In this document: one piece after another, positions 57,935 through 64,000 of the stretch | Layout of the letters: each line of letters opens with the position of its first letter | Numbering within the stretch: the first letter of the stretch is position 1 | NCBI GenBank assembly: GCA_007922195.1 | Contig: ML681963.1 | Span: 59,834,240-59,898,239, forward strand | Length of the DNA: 64,000 nucleotides | Reading direction: 5' to 3' | Origin: Podocnemis expansa | Taxonomy: Eukaryota; Chordata; Testudines; Podocnemididae | The notes under the pieces: generated by a model | Seen by the model: only the letters and a program-made list of their open reading frames with translations | The model's database searches: none | What the model was told of the DNA's origin: nothing | Made by a program: the position numbers and the translations under genes

Positions 57935-58364
57935 GGTATGTCTATGCTTAAAATTTAGTTTGAATTAAGGAGGCTTAATTGGAACTAAATTAGTACATGT
58001 CCACACTCGCTTTCATTAGTTTGAACTAAGGAGTTCCCTTAGTTCGAACTAAGAAAATCCTAGTTTGAATCTATAAAATCTCCTTTAAGTTTGAAGTGAT
58101 GGTTAATTTGAACTCATTAGTTTGAATTAACCCAGTGTAGCTCTATTAATTTGAACTGTTAGTTTGAATTAACCACAGCTTGATTTTCCCTATGCAGTAA
58201 TGCCCCCTACTTGATTCGAGCTAGCAAGTGCTGTGCATGGACATGCTAGTTTGAATTAGGGTTTCTAGTGTAGCTGTGTTAATTTGAATTAACTTAATTT
58301 GAACTAATAATTATTGGTTCGAATTCAGTTAATTCAAACTAACCTTCTAAGTGTAGATATAGCC
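57935..58364. mobile_element. Harbinger-type MITE with TTAGTTTGAATTAA palindromes (430 bp)
   Basis: Ends AGGTATGTCTATGCTT and AAGTGTAGATATAGCC are inverted. CTA lies on both sides (57932-57934, 58365-58367), a TWA-like 3-bp duplication. The body is AGTTTGAACTAA-type repeats. Same family as 45407-45824, more diverged. It is inserted in Penelope sequence. Confidence 0.75.
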
Positions 58365-58367
58365 CTA

Positions 58368-60865
58368 GGGATTTGGCATTCAGACCCCTTCCCCACAGTC
58401 CTCCCACCTTGGCTCTGCTCCATTCACGCTAGAGCCTGAGTTAGCTTGTATGCATATTGGAGTACTGCACTCACTTAAACTTTAGCTGGCTAAATGTATT
58501 TCTGCATGCAGGACTTAGCATCTACTTTACTCGCGCAGTCCTATTTTCATTCACACCAGGGCTGGGTTTTGATAACCCATATTGCTGAGCAAGGAAGTAG
58601 ACTTCTAACCTCACCTTCCACCAGCCCTATGGTTAGAGACCCAGGGGTCTTATCACCTGGACCTCCTAAGATATAGAAAAGAAGGGGCAAGAAAACCCCT
58701 TTACTCTTCCTAGCTGCTTTTGCAGCTTGCTTGAGTTGCCTTGTTGCAACACTCCTAAGATGACCTGCCCCGGGGTGTACCTATATGTCATGCGGGTGTG
58801 GAGAGAATCCTCCTTCCACTCACGAAGGAGATGGGGAATATTTTAATGCTTCCTTACCTGTCTGCATGCAAAATCTAACGGCAGGCAAAAGGGAACATGG
58901 CCACTAAAGTTAGTCCCATTGGGCCCTCCCAAAGGGTATCTCTCTTTGTCTCCCTTCTGCTCTCCCTCCCCTTTTCTCAGTTTCCCCTTACAGACCTCTT
59001 GTGGCTCCTTGACCCCTCTGTAGGCCTGGAGTGGGACGACCTTTCCCTCCTATTGGCATCACTACACCACATTAAGCATTTATCTCTCCAAGTCAGGCTG
59101 TGTTAGTGCCTTGGCCCTCTGAGAGGGGAGTTAACCACCATCACCCAGATGGTAATGAACTGTATGCCTACCTTCCCCTTCCTTTCCCTGCTAGGGGCTC
59201 CATTGTTCCCATAAGAGAACTAACAGTTTCCAGCACCTTGCAGGAAGTCCTTCATGCAAAGATGTGGGTTTATCTGCACCATCATGGGCAGCCTACAGGG
59301 GGGACTCATCCAGCACACTCCAACAGCCCATACCTGGTGAGGCATACCCATCACCTTGTGGTATGTACCACTTAGGTCCTCAAGAGAAGCGGATGATGTA
59401 CTGCATGATTTGCTTTTAGGCAAGTCCCTCCATGCCTGGTGGACAAAGACCTAACTTTTCGGGGCAGTACCCCCCCTTATACCTCGTGAAGGTAGGACCC
59501 TCAACAGTTCTTGCCCCTCTCCCCGTGCACTCAGCTGTCAGAAAAGTGGTGGAACACATCAGTGCTGTCTCACCAGGGGGAAATATAAGCATGCATCCCG
59601 CCTCTTCATTCAGGGGGAGACTCCACCATACCAAAGGGCACACACACATGGAGTGAGTGGCATAAGGGAAAAAGCCACAGTGTCCCTGCATACGAAACTG
59701 CAAGACATTACCTTGTTTGCTAAAGCGTCTGAGCCTTACTCAGGTGTAGGAGAGCTCCACAGCTTGCAGTCTCATCTCCTTGCAATCCACAGGCAGCTCA
59801 CACTTTAATCATAAAGGGCCACTGAAGAACCTACATACCCTGATCACCTGCCACAGAGGACAGGAGGGACTCTTATTGGCATAATACTTTGTCCCTCTTT
59901 TACTTCCTATCACCTGTCTTGCCCATATCTGTTGAGTGGGGCAAGAGAAGCCTGGAGAATGAAGGCAGTCATCTCCTGAACCACTAGTGACCAGCTAGGC
60001 CCGAGACAAACACCCTTCCCCATTCTCCTTACTCTCATACTATAGTTCCAATCCCTAAAGGTTCCCTTCCTGTCCTCACGGTTGGGCTTTCTTAGGTTGA
60101 GACCCCACCAAAAGGATATCCTGAAACGAAGGAGCTTCCTTTGGTACCAAAACATAGATGTAGGCCACGTGCTTGAAGCCTTTTCTCTCCTCGCTAAATG
60201 GTTGTGGGGCCCCCACAGGCCCACTCCCCTCAGGAACAGTCTGCTTTCCCCAGAGGGGAACCATACCAAGGTCCATCTCAACCAAGTCCAGACAGAGTTG
60301 TATTTAGCAATCACAGATCTCAAACCAGCAACACTGGTGACTCTGCATTACCATTCCCTCTCTCTTGCCAAAGGGACCCAGAAGTCATACCTGCTTCTAG
60401 GACTTGTGGTACACTTTTCCTAGATTCCCTTCTGCCTGGTTAACTAATACCCACCAAAAGGGACTCCCTCATCAAGAAGGGACTGCGCCAGCTAGAATGG
60501 GACTGTGTGACAAATGCCATCCTTGGTGCACTTTCAGTGCTTTTATCTCCACAACCAGCCTATCCACTCACACATTGAAATGTCAAAATCCCACTAATGC
60601 AGAGAGGGTGGGTTTATACTCCCCTTTATCCCCTGGGGCCTGAGAGTCAATTGTCACACAGTTGGTAGATAAAAAGTGGGAACTTCTTTTGTCTTTCTTG
60701 GTTGTTTTTAATCACACTCCACATCGAGAGCATCCAAAACGAATTAGGACAGCCCCGTATCAGTACTTTAAGCTTCCAAGGCAGGGTGACACACAGCCTC
60801 TCACTGATTCCCTCATGCAATATTCTCTCAGAAGAATCAAGGGTTAACAGGGCATTCCTCCAGGT
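58368..60865. other. unassigned C/T-rich sequence
   Basis: About 2.5 kb without a recognised domain on either strand. A 137-codon minus-strand frame at 59910-60323 has unremarkable composition and no known motif. The block leads into a DIRS-type end, as at 29236-31150. Confidence 0.4.
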
Positions 60866-61048
60866 AGGCTGGAAAGTCTACTATTCAGGCACCCTTCCAA
60901 GCCTTGGGTTTGCTTTTATGGGAGTAGCTGTGCTGATGGCCAGAAAAACCCAACTCTGCCCACCATCCACAGTATGGCTAGTAGTCATCTAATACTGAAT
61001 GATGCGAGCGGCTCTCGAAGAACAGTGGGTTACTTACCAGTAACTGTA
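60866..61048 (+). repeat. right end of a DIRS-type element
   Basis: CAGGCACCCTTCC, CTCTGCCCACCATCCACAG, GGCTAGTAGTCATCTAATAC, then CTCGAAGAACAGTGGGTTAC and TTACCAGTAAC, parallel to 31151-31317. Confidence 0.7.
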
Positions 61049-61049
61049 G

Positions 61050-61113
61050 CGAGAGTCCTGTGGCATCGTATAGACTAACAGATTTCTTCAAGCATTTCTT
61101 AGAGTTAGTCTAT
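61050..61113. repeat. Penelope-tail scrap, inverted
   Basis: GAGAGTCCTGTGGCATCG and ATAGACTAACAGATTT, followed by AGAGTTAGTCTAT in inverted direction. The Harbinger element begins at once after it. Confidence 0.65.
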
Positions 61114-61129
61114 GGGTATGTCTACACAG

Positions 61130-61430
61130 GGTTCTTATTTCGAAACAACAGAGGTTGTTTCGAAATAAGAAGTGCCATGGCCACACGACGCACGGCCATT
61201 TCGAAAGAAGCAAACCGCTTCTTTTGAAATGGCCGTGCTCCTTTCGAAACAAGTTAAACCTTGTTGGCTGTCGAAAGAGCGTTGTTTCGAAACGGTTGTT
61301 TCGAAACAACACCAAAGAGACATGTCGTTTCGAAATAACGGTTATTTCGAAACGAGTTGTTTCGAAATAACCGTTTTAATAGCCATGTTATTTCGAAACA
61401 ACTGTTTTTTCAAAATAACCGGCTGACCTT
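61130..61430. repeat. array of TTTCGAAA palindromes at the transposon end
   Basis: Around ten TTTCGAAA or one-mismatch copies, many extended to TTGTTTCGAAACAA or TTATTTCGAAATAA. Spacing is irregular. Probable binding sites for the transposase complex, inferred from position only. Confidence 0.8.
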
Positions 61431-61517
61431 CCTCCCAGGGTGCACAGCGCCCTGGGGGAAGTCCCTGCCTGGGTTTGCCTGTGAGGCAACGTGGCAGGCA
61501 GGGCTGACACTGGCAGC

Positions 61518-63269
61518 ATGGCCCAGCAGCCAGGCCCCGCAGCTGCCACACGCAGGAGGGCTCCTGTGTGGACACAGGAGGATGTCCAGTGCCTCCTGGA
61601 CATCTGGCAGCAGCCAGATATCCTTCAGCGGTTCCGGGCCAGCCACCGGAACCGCGACATCTACAGTGACATCGCAGATGCGATGTCCCAGGGAGGGCAC
61701 CCTCGTACCACAGAACAAGTGCGGAGCAAGATAAAATCACTCCGGCAGGAGTATGCCCGCACCCGGGATGCCCGGGCACTGCAGGGGCCTGGCAGCCAGG
61801 CCACCTGCCCATATTTCGAGGCCCTGGACGCCTTCCTGGGCACACAGCCCAGCGGTGCCCCTGCTGCGGCCGTGGACACCTCCGGGGGGCCTCAGAGCCC
61901 CTAGTCAGGCCCGGAGGCAGCCGCCTCCGACATCTCCGTCGGGGGACCTCGAGCTGCAGCACCACCAGCGGCAGAGGCCAGCCCGACGACCCCAGAGCTG
62001 TTCCTGGCCGTGGAGGCGGAGAGCAGCGTCGAGGAGCAGGGGCCCACCACCGCCCCAGGCTCCGACTCTGACCCCGGGATATCTCGGCGGACTTCCGGAG
62101 CCCCCGTGGGTAAGTATGCCCCCCCCCCCATGGAGGCACACAGGGCTGGGCCTTTCCAGCAGGTCCCGGGATGGGTAGAGGCCAGGGCCGGGCACCGGGG
62201 CGGGTAGGGCCCAGGGTTCGTGGGCTCAGAGGGGCCTCCTGGCCACGGGTCCCACGGACACAGGTGGCACCGCAGTCAAAGGCCCCTGTGTGTCGGGGGG
62301 TGGTGACCAGGGACTGGCTGGGAAAGATGCAGCAGCATCTTGGGTGGGGTGGAGAGCAGGCAGGGCACACCACTGGCCAGTGGTCTCAGGAGACCTCCAA
62401 GTGCAAGGTGTGGCTGGGTCCAGTTCACCCTTGTGGGCACCACGAGCATGTGTGCCTCCAGGGCACGGGTCCCAGATGTCTGGCAAAAGGAGACCATGGT
62501 CTCCTTTCTTCTGCTCTGTTCTTCTTTTTATCCTCCCATTCTCTGTCTGGCAGGCAGGTCAAAATACAGGGGTTTGTCAGGCTTTTTCCCAGAGGGGCTG
62601 AAGGATCCTGGACTGCCAGAGAATACCAATGTATATGGGAAACTGTCCCAGGGCCCCTTAAACCCTGATGACTACCTCGGCCAGACAACCTTCTTGCCCA
62701 GGGTCCTCCAATGTCCTCCATCGGGTACTGTCCCAGTCTCCTTCCAAGGCTTTGGGGGCCAGGAGCCCTACCCCAGGGCAATGTCCCACGGGATCCTGGG
62801 ACCCACTGACAGTCAGGGCACAGGCGTGTGCTGCAGAGCCCCTCCGCAACGGCCAGCACCCACGCCCGGACCCCACCGCCCAAGCCCCAGGACACCACGG
62901 CGACGGCGGAGGGCCCCCAGGACCCGCACAGAGCTCCTGGAGAGCCTGGAGGAGCTCAGGGAGACAATGCATAGTGCCACCCAGGCCTGGCGGCGGGAGC
63001 AGGCACAGCGCCAGGCGGCTGGGCTCCGTTCCCTGGAGCAGCTGGCAGGTGCTGAGGACAGGGCAGCGAGGGCACTAGAGGTCCTCGCAGTGGAGCTCCC
63101 AGCTGCTATTCTGCAGCAGGCTGCAGCCATCCGCCAGCTTGCGGAAGGCCTGGCTCCCCGATGGCGCTGGGAGACATCACCGACCCAGCAGGGACAGCGG
63201 GCGGAGGGCAGCCGTGGGCGCAGGTGGGGCATGCCACCCCCCCTGGACCCCCCCACAGGCGTTGCCTGA
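61518..63269 (+). CDS. Harbinger Myb/SANT-like protein, two-exon model with one in-frame stop
   Basis: ATG at 61518 begins a frame that stays open to a GT donor (GTAAGT, 62110), except for one TAG at 61902-61904. Residues about 16-78 form a trihelix Myb/SANT-like domain: WTQEDVQCLLDIW, then RNRDIYSDIADAM, then RTTEQVRSKIKSLRQEY. In this superfamily such proteins bind subterminal DNA and bring the transposase to the nucleus. A Pro/Ala/Ser-rich linker follows. Exon 2 is inferred from an open frame ending TGA at 63267-63269: a basic RRRRRAPRTRTELLE stretch and a helical Gln/Glu/Ala-rich tail. An acceptor AG at 62822-62823 keeps the phase; ctgcag at 62831-62836 is a stronger acceptor but out of phase. 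The TAG would truncate the product to 128 residues, which still includes the whole SANT domain. The start at 61491 would need GTG. Confidence 0.7.
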
Positions 63270-63307
63270 CCCTCCCCGCCCCAGGACCTCTTCACCCCTG
63301 TCCCCTG

Positions 63308-63415
63308 CCAAGTTCATGTTCCCTCCCCAAGTCCCCTCCCAAGTCACCTCCCAAGTTCATGTTCCCTCCCCAAGTCCCCTCCCAAGTCCCCTGCCAAGTT
63401 CATGTTCCCTCCCCC
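63308..63415 (+). repeat. minisatellite in the 3' UTR of the Myb-like gene
   Basis: AAGTTCATGTTCCCTCCCC occurs three times (near 63309, 63353 and 63397), at about 44-bp intervals, separated by CAAGTCCCCTCC units. Confidence 0.8.
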
Positions 63416-63475
63416 GGACCCCCCCAGATTGCCCCGTCCCATATCACCCCCATCCCTTCCCTTATTGTGATTGTG

Positions 63476-63481
63476 AATAAA
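63476..63481 (+). terminator. poly(A) signal of the Myb-like gene
   Basis: AATAAA about 207 bp after the TGA. It faces the transposase poly(A) signal at 63514. Confidence 0.65.
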
Positions 63482-63513
63482 CCCCTGGAAAGTTATTCTT
63501 GGTTGTCTGTGTT

Positions 63514-63519
63514 TTTATT
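63514..63519 (-). terminator. poly(A) signal of the transposase gene
   Basis: AATAAA on the minus strand, about 95 bp after the transposase stop. Only about 32 bp separate the two opposed signals. Confidence 0.65.
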
Positions 63520-63612
63520 GGGGGGGGGGTTTGGCAGTGTGGGTGGATGGGTGCGGGCTGGCTGTGGGTGGACGGGGGGAGATGGTGTTTTAGTGCAGGG
63601 CAGGCCTGGTCC

Positions 63613-63999
63613 TCAGTCTTCCTCCGCAGCGAAGGCGAGCCGGAGGGCATCGTGGATGGCGAGGGCTCGCGCAGATGGCTGCTCCCGAGTCGGCTGGGGT
63701 CTTGGTTGTTCATAGTCCCTGGCAAATGCTTGGACCTCAGCCTCCCATGCGAGTGGGATGGGTTCCCCCTGCTGCTCACAAAAGTTGTGGAGCACTGCAC
63801 ATGCCGCGATGGCTTGCGGCAGGCTCTGCTCAGCGAGGTGGAGGCGAGTGACCAGGCACCTCCACCGGGCCTTGAGGCGTCCGAATGCCCGCTCAACCAC
63901 CTGTCGACAGCGGGCCAGGCGGCGATTGAACAGCTGCCGGCTGGGGTCGAGTGGCCCGGCGTATGGTCGCATTAGCCAGGGCCGCAGGGGGTAGGCCGC
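63613..63999 (-). CDS. PIF/Harbinger DDE transposase, C-terminal part (HARBI1-like)
   Basis: The frame is open from the window edge to a stop at 63613-63615, 128 codons. The first residues, AYPLRPWLMRPY, are the block that follows the second catalytic Asp in HARBI1-like transposases (GDxAYPL), so that Asp lies just outside the window. VVERAFGRLKARW then supplies the third catalytic acid, Glu, codon at 63892-63894. HNFCEQQGE is the conserved tail block (usually LHN.C). These enzymes cut and paste DNA at TWA targets in the nucleus. No stop or frameshift is seen here. An ATG at 63972 is internal, not the start. Confidence 0.9.
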   Translation of the reverse strand, partial: AAYPLRPWLMRPYAGPLDPSRQLFNRRLARCRQVVERAFGRLKARWRCLVTRLHLAEQSLPQAIAACAVLHNFCEQQGEPIPLAWEAEVQAFARDYEQPRPQPTREQPSARALAIHDALRLAFAAEED

Positions 64000-64000
64000 G

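Larger units (their letters stand above)
61114..64000. mobile_element. PIF/Harbinger DNA transposon, left part (runs off window)
   Basis: Starts GGGTATGTCTACACAGGG, matching the tips of the MITEs here. 61130-61430 is the palindrome-rich subterminal region. The interior holds two convergent genes in the arrangement known for PIF/Harbinger elements: a Myb/SANT-like DNA-binding protein (plus) and a DDE transposase (minus). The other terminus lies beyond 64000. Confidence 0.88.

Noticed and set aside
59910..60323. 137-codon minus-strand frame
   Set aside because: No motif, no conserved context and composition like its surroundings. It is kept only as part of an unassigned block.
61342..62373. 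343-codon minus-strand open frame
   Set aside because: It is antisense to the Harbinger subterminal region and Myb-like exon in GC-rich DNA. It shows no domain and an Arg/Pro/Gly composition typical of shadow frames.

Overview
This window looks like gene-poor nuclear DNA of a reptile, most probably a turtle. I see no host gene. Nearly everything recognisable is mobile-element debris, much of it nested. The turtle reading is an inference from the element mix: CR1 LINEs, tRNA-headed SINEs with a CR1-like tail (the Cry SINE design), a Tx1-like LINE, DIRS elements, Penelope-like elements, many short hAT elements, PIF/Harbinger elements and solo LTRs. A 400-base assembly gap lies at 40277-40676.

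Layout. 0-1.4 kb: C-terminal part of a Tx1-like LINE ORF2, open from the window edge. 1.4-9.8 kb: decayed CR1/L3-type LINE copies on both strands, one split by a GC-rich 441-bp element that recurs at 17.4 kb. 10-16 kb: short hAT and Penelope-derived inserts and a DIRS gag pseudogene broken by two hAT elements. 16.8-23.3 kb: a Penelope-derived inverted dimer, the second GC-rich element and three solo LTRs with 5-bp target duplications; one LTR carries a 198-codon ORF just downstream of a TATA box. 23.6-27.7 kb: a Harbinger end fragment, then a second DIRS gag broken by a 2-kb LTR and a Penelope-derived dimer. 28-37 kb: Penelope 3' end, a DIRS terminal-repeat complex at 31.15-31.62 kb, then a DIRS copy with gag, reverse transcriptase and RNase H traces. 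37-46 kb: mostly unique AT-rich sequence with hAT, Harbinger and SINE inserts. 46-52.9 kb: a DIRS copy split by a CR1 LINE, then GC-rich and nested hAT elements. 54.9-58.4 kb: a Penelope-like element on the minus strand, split by a 1.3-kb Harbinger element, with a second Harbinger MITE beside it. 58.4-61.06 kb: unassigned sequence ending in a DIRS-type terminus. 61.1-64 kb: the left part of a PIF/Harbinger transposon with its Myb/SANT-like gene and, convergent with it, the C-terminal part of its DDE transposase running off the window.

How the parts relate. Repeats explain each other here. The common repeat with the motif GTCCTGTGGCAC is contiguous with Penelope coding sequence at two loci, so I read it as the 3' end of that element. 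Its inverted dimers at three loci carry 11-12 bp target duplications. DIRS copies at 24 kb and 50 kb serve as filled and empty sites for the 2-kb LTR. The Harbinger element at 61 kb is the best candidate source of the TTTCGAAA-rich non-autonomous elements at 23.6, 39.9 and 54.9 kb.
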